Origin: Molossus alvarezi
Lineage: Eukaryota > Chordata > Mammalia > Chiroptera > Molossidae
Assembly (NCBI GenBank): GCA_037176705.1
Contig: CM073897.1
Location: forward strand, 42,782,488 to 42,846,487
Direction of reading: 5' to 3'
Length of the DNA stretch: 64,000 nt
Numbering within the stretch: position 1 is the stretch's first letter; every line of letters begins with the position of its first letter. The notes under the pieces are model-generated. The model saw only the letters and a list, made by a program, of their open reading frames with translations. It did not search any database and was not told where the DNA came from. Positions 1 to 10,779 of the stretch are shown in pieces. The position numbers were made by a program, and so were the translations under genes.

Positions 1-115
1 AATTATGTGATTTTCAGTGAGTCATTTCACCTCTGGCTTTAATTTCCTTATTTGTAAAATGGGGATAAAAGTCCTCATTATACCTACATCTGTGGTTTTG
101 AAGATTCCTATGGAC
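1..115 (+). repeat. MIR fragment
   Basis: Core-like string: gtgagtcatttcacctctgg, then ttatttgtaaaatggggata, the usual MIR 3' half. Confidence 0.6.
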
Positions 116-943
116 TTGAACATGGTTTATCACGGATGAAGCCAGTTTACAGGAGCAGGGCTGGCAGGTGGTGTGGCCAAATTTCTCCCAATTTTTACCC
201 AGGAGCAACCCATCTACAACTGTGCCAGGTCTACTTCCCATCACTTACCTGGTGCCACCAGCTGTTTGTCTACCTTGCTGCCCATCCACACCTTACAACC
301 CTAGCCCCTCTGTGCATAGACATAAGGACTCAGACTCCACGTTTGTGTCTTCACAACAGGGCTTCCCAACAGGCACGGGTGTGCCTGGAACCAATTAGAT
401 GCCAAGACATCAGTCCTCTGGCTTTCCACTTGGCTGACTACAACCTGGGGTGGCCAGAGCACCCCTGCCAACTGCAGGAACCCTGAGAGCAGCCTCACCT
501 ATGTACTTCCATGTGACATATAATATAAATTTTCATGTTCTGTGACTTGAAAAAAAATACTGAGAAGCAATGCCACAAACACACATAGAATTCACGATTT
601 ACCTGCGGAAATACCCATACTTACTAACAAATGCTGACATGCATAAACACATACGTGTGTACATAAGGCATGCACATACAGGCCACTTTTCCCTCTGTGT
701 CCATAACAGTCATGACCATTACTCACCAATTCTGGGTAAGGAGAGTAAGGCAGGCCTGGCCTTGGGCCTTCCCAGGTTTTGGTCCCAGAACCCTGAAGTG
801 AGCAAAGATGGCTCTGTCTGAGACTTGGGCTCTCCCTCTCCCATTGGGTCACACCACTGCTCCCCAAGCTCCCCTGGAATGTCCCTCAGTGGACTCTGAC
901 ACCCACTGGCATGGCGACCATTACCTTCCCTAGAGTCCGAGGC
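116..943. other. Unannotated DNA downstream of THRSP coding exon
   Basis: Mostly the THRSP intron by position. Short ORFs on both strands have no recognisable domain. No repeat was confidently identified. Confidence 0.5.
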
Positions 944-1378
944 CTACATGGCCTGTCCTGTTATCTCCTGGTATATCCTTGTCACCTCCTTGGCTTTCAG
1001 GGTAAGGTGGGTGAGGATGTGATGAAGTCTGGAGAGGTGCAAGTGGAACTGGGCTTCTAGGTTCAGCTGCCCCAAGACCTCCTTGCCCTCTTCCGTCTCC
1101 ACAGCTTCATTGCCTTTATAGCCTGCCATCCTGACCTGCGACTCCTCCCAGGGCTGCAGCCCCTGGTCCATGTCCACGCAGATAGCCTTGAGCATGGTGA
1201 AGTAGTTGTAGAGACTGGGGGCCCCAGCCTGGGCCTGGTGCTCATGTGCGTGTGGCTGCATGTCCCGCAGAAGGCTGGGGAACATCACCACCTGCTCCAT
1301 GTTGTGCACCGTGGCCGAGTACCGGTCCATGACAGTCCGCAGGCAGTTCTTGGGATAGCGCTTGGTTAGCACCTGCAT
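944..1378 (-). CDS. THRSP: Thyroid hormone-responsive protein (Spot 14)
   Basis: Intact 144-codon reading frame in a single exon. The translation starts MQVLTKRYPKNC and carries the THRSP hallmarks HNMEQVVM, YFTMLKAICVD, LEAQFHLH and LHHILTHLT, ending near YQEITGQAM; human THRSP is 146 residues. The family (THRSP and MID1IP1) forms helical homo- and heterodimers in nucleus and cytosol, stimulates lipogenesis in liver, fat and mammary gland, and influences acetyl-CoA carboxylase polymerisation through MID1IP1. The start chosen is the family start; an in-frame ATG six codons upstream (1394-1396) would add MQVEAA. A consensus-like donor follows the stop (exon end about 925, GT at 924-923), fitting the known two-exon gene whose second exon is only 3' UTR; that exon is not visible here and probably lies left of base 1. 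No frameshift or internal stop. Confidence 0.96.
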   Translation of the reverse strand: MQVLTKRYPKNCLRTVMDRYSATVHNMEQVVMFPSLLRDMQPHAHEHQAQAGAPSLYNYFTMLKAICVDMDQGLQPWEESQVRMAGYKGNEAVETEEGKEVLGQLNLEAQFHLHLSRLHHILTHLTLKAKEVTRIYQEITGQAM

Positions 1379-1786
1379 GGCTGCTTCCACTTGCATGCTG
1401 ATGCTGGCAGACTACCCCAGCACTGTTTCTACACTGTTATTTTTAACGTCTGGAGGTGTCGGCTGTGTGACAGGATGCTAAGGCTCAGTTGGTAGGTCAA
1501 AAACACACCAACTGTTTTAGGCCAATCTCAGGGCTTGGGCTCCAAAGTCTGTATCAGGTGACCTCTCTACACTGGGACAGACCTGCCAGCCTTCTGCCTA
1601 TCATTTCAGCACTCCCCGCCGCCTGAGCAAGAGCCTGGCTCCTCCTCCATCAGCTCATAGGGCCAGTTCGGGAAAGCTGTTCTCTTTTGCAACTGGTGCA
1701 CTTGACCCCAGGGCAGTGATGAACTCTTTCAGGTTACCTGAGTCCAAGCTGCCTCTTGCTGCCTACTTAGAGTAGCCTCCTAATGC
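1379..1786 (-). promoter_or_regulatory. THRSP: THRSP 5' UTR and proximal promoter region
   Basis: DNA immediately upstream of the THRSP start codon on the minus strand. A weak TATA-like AT stretch (minus strand GTTAAAAATAAC, about 1437-1448) sits about 60-70 bp upstream of the coding start, a plausible spacing for a short 5' UTR. No strong E-box or thyroid response element was identified by eye. The segment ends abruptly at an L1 insertion (TSD from 1787). Confidence 0.45.
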
Positions 1787-1801
1787 GCACCTCACTCTTT
1801 T

Positions 1802-2514
1802 TTTTTTTAAATAAATTTTTTATTTTTTTGTTACAGATATTTTACCTTTTTACTCCATTGGCACTCCTCACCCCACCCCACCTCCGCCCCGTCCTCGGCT
1901 TAGTTGTCCATGTCCATTGGTCATGCATACATGCATATAAGTTCTGTGGTTTATTTCTCCCCCCCCACCCCACCCCCACCGCCTCTTCTGAGGGATGTCA
2001 GTCTGTGCCCTACTTCCATGTTTCTGGGTCTACTGTATTCCTCAGACTGTTATGTTCATTATATTTCGTATATAAGTGAGATCATGTGGTATTTGTCTTT
2101 TTCTGCTTGGCTTCTTTCACTTAGTATAATACTTTCCAGGTCCCTCCATGTCGTCTCAAAGGATAAGAGATCTTTCTTTCTTACCGCTGCATAGTACTCC
2201 ATTGTGTACATGTACCACAGCTTTTTTATCCATTCGTCTACTGATGGACATTTGGGCTGTTTCCAGATCTTAGCTATTGTAAATAGTGCTGCTATGAACA
2301 TGGGGGTACATATATTCTTTCTGATTGGTGTTTCAGGTTTCTTAGGGTATATTCCTAGCAGTGGGATCACTGGGTCAAATGGAAGTTCAATTTTTAATTT
2401 TTTGAGGTAACACCATATTGTTTTCCATAGTGGCTGCACCAGTCTGCATTCCCACCAGCAGTGTATTAGAGTCCCCTTTTCTCCACACCCTCGCCAACAC
2501 TTGTTGTTTGATGA
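1802..2514 (-). mobile_element. 5'-truncated L1 (ORF2 C-terminus and 3' UTR)
   Basis: The minus strand encodes an open L1 ORF2 C-terminal segment of about 150 residues (key strings [35 protein letters not shown]) followed by a short 3' UTR and a poly(A) tail, seen as T at 1798-1809. A perfect 15-bp TSD, gcacctcactctttt, lies at 1787-1801 and 2515-2529. The open frame and intact TSD mean the insertion is young. The only non-L1 part of the open frame is its 5' end, which reads through the TSD into host DNA. Confidence 0.95.
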
Positions 2515-2529
2515 GCACCTCACTCTTTT

Positions 2530-3224
2530 AACCTGGGGTGCCTCCGCTGTGACCTGAACAAGGGAAGTTATGGAACAAAAGCGCTTAGTGGAGGGCAAAG
2601 AGCACTGAAGTAGGAGCCAGAAGCCCAGGCCTGCAGTTTCCTAGTGTGCTTTGGTTTTTCTTTATTCAGCACACTTATTCAGCGCCTACTTTGCATCCGT
2701 TTCTGTACTAAGCTCTTCCATTTAATTTTCACCACGACCCTATGATGAATATTTAATCTTCCTTTTTAACAGTAAGAAAACTGAGGAGTAGAGAGCCAGA
2801 GGAAACCAGAACCACCTCTCTCCCACCTCCAGTCCGTGCTCTAGACCCATGTGAGGTTGAATGAGTGACGCATGTTCACCTGTCAATTTGGGGTATTATT
2901 GTGAGGATCAAACAAGACAAAGCTAAAGGAAATGCTTTGTAAGCCACAAAGCAGAGTCCCCACATGTATTACCTGTGCAGATTCTAGATTCATGCCGAGG
3001 TCCCTCCCAATTCTAACCTGTAATTCCACAAATTATAAGGCTTTCTCTTTATCATTGACCTAGTTCTTTGGCCAAAGTCTTGGAAGAGAATAATTCTTTT
3101 CATAGCCACATTATCACAATTAACAAACTGCATTTGCTTTACTTATTTATGAGTGGGATAACAGGGAAAGTGAGGCCCACAGGGTGGCTCAGAGGTGCAC
3201 GGCAAGTTAGTGTCAGAGTTGAGT
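2530..3224. repeat. Intergenic DNA with MIR-type fragment at about 2655-2800
   Basis: 2655-2800 reads as a minus-strand MIR (cagcgcctactttgcatccg, then aagaaaactgaggagtagag). The rest is unique-looking; no gene seen. Confidence 0.45.
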
Positions 3225-3242
3225 AGAGAACAAGACCTTCTG

Positions 3243-3290
3243 GCCCTGGCCGGTTTGGCTCAGCGGTTAGAGCGTTGGCCTGCGGTACAG
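3243..3290 (+). mobile_element. 48-bp tailless Ves tRNA-head fragment with perfect TSD
   Basis: The insert begins gccctggccggtttggctca and ends shortly after ggcctgcggt, i.e. the first 45 or so bases of a Ves SINE, stopping in the anticodon-arm region. It has no A-tail. It is flanked by a perfect 18-bp direct repeat, agagaacaagaccttctg, at 3225-3242 and 3291-3308, showing that it is an insertion and not a decayed full copy. Confidence 0.92.
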
Positions 3291-3308
3291 AGAGAACAAG
3301 ACCTTCTG

Positions 3309-5040
3309 AGTTCTGGTTCAGCCACCTGCTCACAGCACCGCCTCAGGTGGAAAGACCTCTAGGTACCCTCTGCTCAGCAGGGAAGGAGAGAAGAGGAGAG
3401 CACAGGGAGGGGAACTTGTCTCACCTAAGCAGCTCTTACTCCTACCCCATGGCAGGAGCCCCCTCTGCTTCCCCACAATTGACAGTCACTCACTCACCCA
3501 CTTCCTTCTACTCCTAGGGCCAGAGCTCTGAGAAAGTTCATCTTTATGTTGAATTGAATTCTACCTCCCTTTAGTCCCTCCCCATTAAGTTATAATATTC
3601 ACCCCACCCTCAAATCAACGGTCTTAATGATGATTATGCTAGCACAATAGAGTAGTGTGAAAAACCACTCCCCAGCCTCTAACTCACTCAATGCCCACAA
3701 CATGAGGCAGAAAAACCATAGTATACCCCTTTCCAGATAAGGAAACGGAAACTCAGAAAGAGAAAGGTAGTGGCCCAAGGCCTCAGATGCGACAGGAGGG
3801 GCCCACAGCCCAGCTCTCTGGGCCTCAGAGGAAAACAGCAGTCGTCCCTCTCTCCAAGTGCCCTTTGTGGGCTGGCTGTGTACAGAGCTGCAGGTGACCT
3901 GGGGTTATCCTGCACTGGACAGCTGGCCTTGTCTCTCCAGAACAGAGAGGGCAGCCAAGTCAAGGCACCTGCTGTGAAGGGCAAAGTTTCCACTTCAACC
4001 CTTTCTGTACTGCAGGTTACGAAGTGGAAGAGAGGGTATGGGTTGGCTCTTCCTCCCTCTGGCTGTGTGGCCCTGGACTAGTCACTGCTCTTCTCTGAAC
4101 CTCAGCTTCCTCCTATGTTCTAATAATGATCAGAGCAAACATTGACTGAGGGCTTTCTATTCTAAGCAATGTGCTTAGAACGGAACTCAGTCCTCCCAAC
4201 AATCATATGTAATAGGTGTTCTCCATTTACAGAGGAGGAAATTGAGGTCTAAGAAGGTTAACTTATTATCCTAACACACACTATTGGCTTAAGGCAAAGA
4301 GGGGTTGGGATGAGTAATAACTCCTACCCATGAGGGTCAGAGATGATGCTTGTGAAATATCTGGTATATTGCGAGACCTCAGTAAGTAGGCACTGCCTCC
4401 TGCCACTTCTCCTTTCTTACACTATGCTCCCCAATTCCTCATTCATCCCTCCATCCTGGGACACACCACATACATTTTGGTTTATCTTGTATCTGTCTTG
4501 GGGCCCAGAATGGCAAATGCTCAGTAGATTCTGGCTGAATGATGACCATTAGATCCACTTCTTGATACAGCTAGGGTCTTCAGTCATAGTGTTCAGTCAC
4601 CTTGAAAAACAGGGTCCCTCACTTGTCTCTTGGCAATAGTGAGGCCTTTGGCAGGTGAGGGAACCCAAGTGGTGGCAGCCACACTTGACCACCCAGGAGC
4701 TGCGTGACACTGTAGGTGTTCAACACCACCTTCTGGGCCTGACTCTAAGGTGAGACTGTTTCCCAGAACGACTCCTCAGGAAAGGAGGGTGTGCCATACT
4801 CCTGTCCTGACCGTCTTCATTCTAACAGGGTGCTTTCTCAGTTCTTACTGCAAACAAAAGTGTTAGCAAGACACATTAGCCCAGTATTACCTCCACCAGT
4901 CAGCAGGGTGAAGAATTTGCATAAAAATGTTCCCTAATCTATACGTGGAAAGAGCACGTTTTCTAAAATAGTAGATTAAGTGAAAGAATTTCATTTGAAC
5001 ACATTACTTAAGTAAACATTTGATTAATTCACTTCTAGCC
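3309..5040. repeat. Intergenic DNA with ancient MIR pieces
   Basis: MIR-like segments at about 4060-4120 (plus: ggctgtgtggccctggacta) and 4115-4275 (minus: gcaatgtgcttagaa, then tacagaggaggaaattgagg). Otherwise unique sequence with no convincing gene. Confidence 0.45.
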
Positions 5041-5049
5041 CTAAAACAT

Positions 5050-5291
5050 TTTTTTAAATAAAGTACAGAAATCTTTTTTTAAAATATGTTTTTATTGATT
5101 TGAGAGAGAGAGGGGGAGAGAGCAACAGAGAAACATCAATGTGAGAGAGACACATTGATCTACTGCCTCCCACATGCACCTTGACCAGGGATAGAGCCCA
5201 CAACCTGGGCATATGCCCTTACCGGGAATCAATCTAGCGACCTTTCGGTGCATGGGACAATGCTCAACCAACTGAGCCACATGGGCCAGGG
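5050..5291 (-). mobile_element. Ves-B SINE
   Basis: Tail and GA-rich part at left, tRNA-like head ending gagccacatgggccaggg at right. 9-bp TSD ctaaaacat at 5041-5049 and 5292-5300. Confidence 0.9.
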
Positions 5292-6013
5292 CTAAAACAT
5301 GTATTTGTTTGTTTTCTTAGCTTTACCGGGGAAAACATTCCTAAAATGTTTTCTCCTTAGGAAAATGGAGTATCCCTTGTATTTGAACCTAGGATGGCTG
5401 AGCAGTGGGTATAGCCAAGGGCCACGAGGCTGGACATTATGGTTTGGGTTTGGGGGGCTGCCGCCCAGCCCACTTATGAACAGGCTCCTTGAGCTCCAAT
5501 GTCCATGGCTGTAAAGTAAAGGGTTTGGAGATCTCTTAAGGGAAGACCCTTCCAGCCCTGGTTGGGTAACTCCTTCTGAATCCATGTTCAGGTCCCTAAG
5601 AACATTGCCCTGCCTTGGTTCTTGTGTTGTTAACCCAGCCCCAGTGTCACCAGTCAGAACTGGAAAACATGATGTTCCAACTCTGTGCACAGGACTGGGA
5701 GAGCTGACGGACACGATGCGTAGGTGCCCCGCAAGCAGTGGCCTACTTATTCTTTTACCCAGTGGCCTGGAGCCACTTGGGGCCTCTATGGGCCACCCCT
5801 GCCTCAATTATTCAACAAGGGGGCTGATCTTTGTTAGACTCTCTCCAGCTCAGACTTTGGGGAAATCCACCTGAGCACATGGTCCCTGCGCCCACTGTCA
5901 TTCTGCCTCTGTGTTTGCATAAAGCCAATCTGTTCCCAGACTTATTGCTAAACCTGGCTCAGAAGGATTGACTGAGCAAGTAAATGGGTGTGTTAATGGA
6001 AAAGGGAGAGCGT

Positions 6014-6248
6014 TGCTGGCTGGTGTGGCTCAGTGGTTGAGCATGGACCCAGGCACCAGGAGGTCACCCGTTTGATTCCCAGTCAGGGCACATGCCCAGG
6101 TTGTGTGCCAAACCCCCAGTGGGGGGCATGCGAGAGGCGGCCAATGGATGTTCTCTCTCATCGATGTTTCTATCTCTCTCTCCCTCTCCCTTCCTCTTTC
6201 TCTAAAATCAATAAAGAAAAAAAAATTTTTTTTTTAATGAAAAAATAA
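6014..6248 (+). mobile_element. Ves-B SINE
   Basis: Head ctggctggtgtggctcagtg, TC-rich middle, tail aaaatcaataaag plus A/T run. Near-perfect 9-bp TSD ggagag(c/t)gt at 6005-6013 and 6249-6257. Confidence 0.9.
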
Positions 6249-7469
6249 GGAGAGTGTGAACAAGTTCATAACTGGGGGATAAATGAGTTGTGCGTGGAAC
6301 TCTTGAGTTGCCCTGGGAAGGAGGAAGAGGAGGATCCACATGGCCACGGCCGTCCTGCGAGCAGGCCACAGACAGAGGCTGCCCCCAGGTCTACCTAGCA
6401 CAAGGCCCTAGATAAAATGTTGCTGAATCAGCAGCTGCCAGCCATCTTGGTTTAGAAGACGGAGAGCAGGGATCTAAGGAGATAGGCTGGACTGAGACAA
6501 ATTCTAGGAGTGGGGAGAGGAGGAAGGCAGGAAAAGGACGTGGGGCCTTCTCAAGGGGTGCTGTGCTGCAGGACCCAAAGGACTCAGATGTCCTTGTTCT
6601 CAAGATGCCCCATTCCAAGGTTGGGAGGTTATTTGGTCCAACCAGGCATTGCAGGTGGGGAATCCTGGCAATGGAAGGGAGGGACTTAGCAGAAGCTGAA
6701 CTAGACCTCAAGTGTCAATCAGTTTCCCCAATCTTCTCTCCTGCCCTCAGGTGGGGGAAACTGAAGCTGAGTGAGGCACTTTACTGGAATGGTCCCTGCA
6801 GAGCTGCCTGTGGCCTCATCCTCAGGGTATCTGCATGGCCCAACTTGGACAAACTGAAGTGACTCCAGATGGAGTGGTGTCAAGGCCCCAAGGGCCAGGC
6901 CAGAAACACCATGTGATTGTGGTGCAAGGGTTAGGATGATCACATCCTGCCCCAGGGCTGCCCAACTCCAAGCAACCCTGACTGGGCTGGAACCCAGGCA
7001 GCGACAGAAGGGACTCAGACAAAGGTTGCAGCAAGTTTTCTAGTTTTAAAAATGAATCCTGTACACACACATCACCTGAAAACCAGCCTCAGGTTGGTTT
7101 TCTTCCCTTTGTCACTCTAGTCCTGACCTCTGGGGGAACACAGGGGCTCAAAGTCAGGAGGAGCTGCTCTACCTCCCCTCCCCAGTCACTGAGCCCCTGC
7201 TCTGTGCCCTTACCCCCTGCTGGGTCCCTGCCCTCCAGAACCTGATTCCCTCTGTCACCCAGGGGACTTCATGGATTGAGAGTCTACTGTGTGTCTTCAC
7301 TGTGCTGGACCTGGGGCTATAACAGGGCATGAGGCAGACAAGGCACCCTACTCAGGCAATTTAAATCTAGTGGGAAGAAAGCTACAGCAAACATATGTGT
7401 AGAAAAATATGATAATATCACATTGTGACAGTGTACTAGGAAGAAAATAAAGTAAAATAATGAGTTAGA
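6249..7469. other. Intergenic DNA, nothing recognised
   Basis: Moderately GC-rich, with several short overlapping ORFs lacking domains or splice logic. No repeat or gene identified. Confidence 0.4.
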
Positions 7470-7640
7470 GCCTTGCTACCGCAGGTGTGGCCTGCAGATG
7501 GGCAGCATCTAATCACCAAGGAGCTCCTCAGAAGTGCACATTCTCAGGCCCTAGCCAGAACTTAAAATCAGAAACTGCATTTCAACAAGATCCCCAGGGA
7601 ATGCCTGCAGCCAGGGGGTTAAGAATTGATTCCAAAGCAG
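7470..7640 (+). mobile_element. MER5-like hAT-Charlie fragment
   Basis: Matches the recalled MER5 pattern in order: cttgctaccgcaggtgtggcc, acattctcaggccctagcc, then tttcaacaagatccccaggg. Diverged, no clear TSD. Confidence 0.65.
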
Positions 7641-7769
7641 CAATTATTATCCCTGGGAAGAATAAACATCTGTTTTGAGACCTGAATGTTAGCGTCTGGA
7701 AGGTCTGTCTTCCAGGCAGAGGGAGAAGCCGGTGCTACCAATCATAAAATATTCTCCTTAAGGGCACAC

Positions 7770-7860
7770 CTAACTCACTGGGTAACCTTAGCAAGTCATT
7801 CCTCCTTTCTAGGCCTTAGTGTCTCACCTGGCAGATTGGGAAGGTGGACTAGATAGAGGC
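7770..7860 (+). repeat. MIR fragment followed by A/C-rich tract
   Basis: gggtaaccttagcaagtcat is MIR-like. 7867-7935 is a low-complexity A/C-rich run of aaac and aaaac units. Confidence 0.55.
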
Positions 7861-8594
7861 TCTTTCAAAGTAAAACAAACAAAACAAAAACAAAACCAAA
7901 AATACACACAACAAACAAACAACAACAAAACCAATCATCTGAATAGAGAATTTGGGACATCAAGAGTCAAATGACCAGCTAAGAAAAAGCTATTTGAAGG
8001 AGTGGCAGGGCCCCTCTCTGGAGTGCTCAGGTCACCCCAGGAGGCCCAGGCCTTTTCTGTTACTCAGGAAATGGGTATCTCTGCTGTTCTGAGAATCCAC
8101 TGCAAACTCTACTGATACAAAGGCTCAGTGTGAATAGCTGACTGGAGTAGACCCAGGCAACTGCCAAGTCTTCCGGTCCAGCCTCTCCTCCCAAATCCTC
8201 CCTGTCACACCCCTCTCCCAGTTCTAGGAGAACCCAGTTCTTCCTCCAGCTGATGCAGTAAACTCCCTCAGGGCTCTGGGCTGCCTGAATTGTAGAGAGA
8301 GAATCTGCCATGTCAACAAAGAGCTCCTTAGTCAGTCACAAAGGTCTGCATTATCAGAGCTGGATACACTATAGAGACCCTGCAGTCTGGCTTTATAACT
8401 GGAAGAAGGAGAGCCAGAGAGGTGGCAGTTTGAGAAGATGTTGCTGACTTTGAAGATGGAGGAAGGGGCCTCAAACCAAGTAATGCTGACAACCTGTAGA
8501 ATCTAAAAGAGGCAAGGGAATAGATTCTTTCCTAGAGCCTCCAGAAAGGAACATAGCCCTGTTGTTTTTATATGCCATTACATTTCTTTAAATT

Positions 8595-8640
8595 AAAGGG
8601 AGGGGTACACTTTATATTTGTTAAGTCTTATTTCTTAAGC
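8595..8640 (+). repeat. Short dispersed direct repeat, copy 1
   Basis: A 46-bp block starting aaagggaggggtacacttta recurs at 10355-10400 with 44 of 46 positions identical; similarity stops sharply at both ends. Confidence 0.85.
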
Positions 8641-8716
8641 AGAGTGATGGGCATGTGGATATTTATATTACATTAGGCCCAACGGGATAATCCAGGATAA
8701 CTTTCCCTTCCATCTT

Positions 8717-8964
8717 TTTTTTTTTTTTTTTATCCTCACCCGAGGAAATTTTTCCATTTTTTACTCAGATAGAGCGGGAAGGAGAGAGAGGAAGAGAGAG
8801 AAACATCGATGTGAAAGGGACACATCGAGTGGCCGCCACCCACACGACCCAACCAGGGCCGGGGTCAAACTGCAGCCAAGGTACATGCCCTTAGCGGGAA
8901 CCGAACCCGGGTCTCTGTGGACTGCAGGCTGATGCTCTAACCGCTGAGCCAAACCGGCCAGGGC
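8717..8964 (-). mobile_element. Ves-A SINE
   Basis: Full-length. Perfect 13-bp TSD tcccttccatctt at 8704-8716 and 8965-8977. Confidence 0.97.
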
Positions 8965-9000
8965 TCCCTTCCATCTTAAGGTGAGCTTATTAGCGATCTT

Positions 9001-9413
9001 TTTTTTTTTATCCTCACTTGAGAATATGTTTTTTATTACTTTTATTATTATTTTTTAATGTTTTAATTGATTTTTTAGAGAGAGAGGAAGGTAGAGCAAG
9101 ATAGAAACATTGATTTGAGAGAGAAACATTGATCGACTGCCTCCTGCATGCCCCCCACCGGGGATTGGGCCCGCAACCTGGGCATGTGCCCTGACCTGGA
9201 ATCAAACCAGGACCTCCATGGGACGGTACTCAATCCACTGAGCCACACCAGCCGGGCTATGTTTTTTATTGCTTTTAGAGAGAGAGTGAGAAGTATCGAT
9301 GCCCCAACTAAGGATCCAACCCAAAACGAGATATGTCCCTGACCGGGAATCAAACCTGCAACCTTACGGTGTATGGGACAATGCTCCAACCAACTGAGCC
9401 ACCTGACCAGAGC
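9001..9413 (-). mobile_element. Ves SINE split by another Ves insertion
   Basis: The outer copy consists of 9001-9037 (tail) and about 9271-9413 (body and head). Outer TSD ttattagcgatctt at 8987-9000 against tgattagcaatctt at 9414-9427. Confidence 0.85.
9038..9258 (-). mobile_element. Ves-B SINE nested in an older Ves
   Basis: Inserted in the tail of the copy spanning 9001-9413, with perfect 12-bp TSD atgttttttatt at 9026-9037 and 9259-9270. Confidence 0.88.
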
Positions 9414-10354
9414 TGATTAGCAATCTTAATTCCATCTCCATCCTTAATCCATCTTTGCCATGTCACCTAACATATTCACAGGTGCCAGGGATTTGGACAT
9501 TGGCATCTTTGGGAGCCATTATTGTACCCATCCTCATCCCTTTCATTTTGTTTTTACATGACATAACATTTCTGTAAATAAAAATTTGCACAGAAGCCCA
9601 ATGAAAAAAACAAATTGAAAACTTGATTTGGCTGAAGCAGGATGGGGGGAGGGGCTATAGCTGACCGTCTTCTATTAGCTTTTGAGTCACCTCCAGAGAA
9701 TCTGAAGACTCCACAGAGCACAGCTGGAAAACCATAAGCCATGATGAAGTCCAAAGCCCTTCCCTGGCATTCAAGGCCTCAACTAGCTTTTCTGGCTTTG
9801 TTTTCTGTCAGCAGGACAGCAAACCTGAGCCCCACCTCTGGCTCTGAGCTGGGAAGGAGGGACACCCAGATTCACAGTCCCTGCCTCCAGGAAGCTCAGA
9901 ACCTGATGGGGGAGGAGGACAGACAACTAAGCAGGCCACTTCAACCTAGCTGGGCGAATATCCCAAGAGCACAGGGAGGAGAGGTGGTTGGGAAAGTTTC
10001 CTGAAAGAGTAACGGCTTCGTGGAGTTAGCAAGGCAGAGAAAGATGGGAATAATCTTAAGTACAGGATGGTAAGAGGAACATGTTTCTCTCTCTCTCTTA
10101 GACATATTCACTATACACACAGTACATGCACTCTGTATGTATATATGTAAATATCATATAATACTACAGTATATTATATATTAAAGTATATTTATAGCAA
10201 TATATTCTTTACAGTTTATTTAATAAAGGGTATGTTTATTACAATTTTCTGATTTGATGCATCTATACATTATTTATGAATACATTCGTATACAGTAAAT
10301 ACATGGAAATGAAAACATGAATTTAAGGAGCCATCTCTGGGGAGGCGGCAGGTG

Positions 10355-10400
10355 AAAGGGAGGGGTACACTTTATATTAGTTAAGTCTTATTTCTCAAGC
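10355..10400 (+). repeat. Short dispersed direct repeat, copy 2
   Basis: Partner of the block at 8595-8640, about 1.76 kb apart and in the same orientation. Confidence 0.85.
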
Positions 10401-10593
10401 TCAGTGGGTACATTGATGTTAATGTATTCATTCTCTAATATTTTAATACATTACATACTTATTTAAAAAAAGAAACTAAAGGAAAGTGGGAAATGTTTTC
10501 CAAGTAGAGGTACCATCTTGAGCAAAAGCAGAGACACGAAATAGCAAGAATACTGATGATTCCTCAACATGCCTCCACTGTCCCAAACTCCAC

Positions 10594-10639
10594 AGTAACT
10601 TTTCCAATCTTCTCCCAGTAACTTTTCCAATCTTCTCCC
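10594..10639 (+). repeat. Perfect 23-bp tandem duplication
   Basis: Two adjacent identical 23-bp units, each starting agtaacttttccaatcttct, at 10594-10616 and 10617-10639. Confidence 0.95.
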
Positions 10640-10779
10640 CGCCCTCTTCTACCTCACTCCCTTTTGCCCAGCCTCACGCCCCAGGGCTGACCATTCTGAC
10701 CAGATCAGTCCCGCCCTTGTCGGATGGGCTCTCATCCCACTTCCAAGTGCACACCTCTCGTGGGCTGGATCAATTCACG

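Noticed and set aside
1..943. NDUFC2 last exon or THRSP exon 2
   Set aside because: Expected from synteny near the left edge, but no matching coding sequence, acceptor and polyadenylation signal set was seen.
2059..2598. 179-codon minus ORF as a host gene
   Set aside because: It is the L1 ORF2 C-terminus; the first 25 or so codons are flanking DNA.
3139..3517. Short ORFs around the 48-bp Ves fragment as a gene
   Set aside because: No domain; they only reflect open frames across the insertion.
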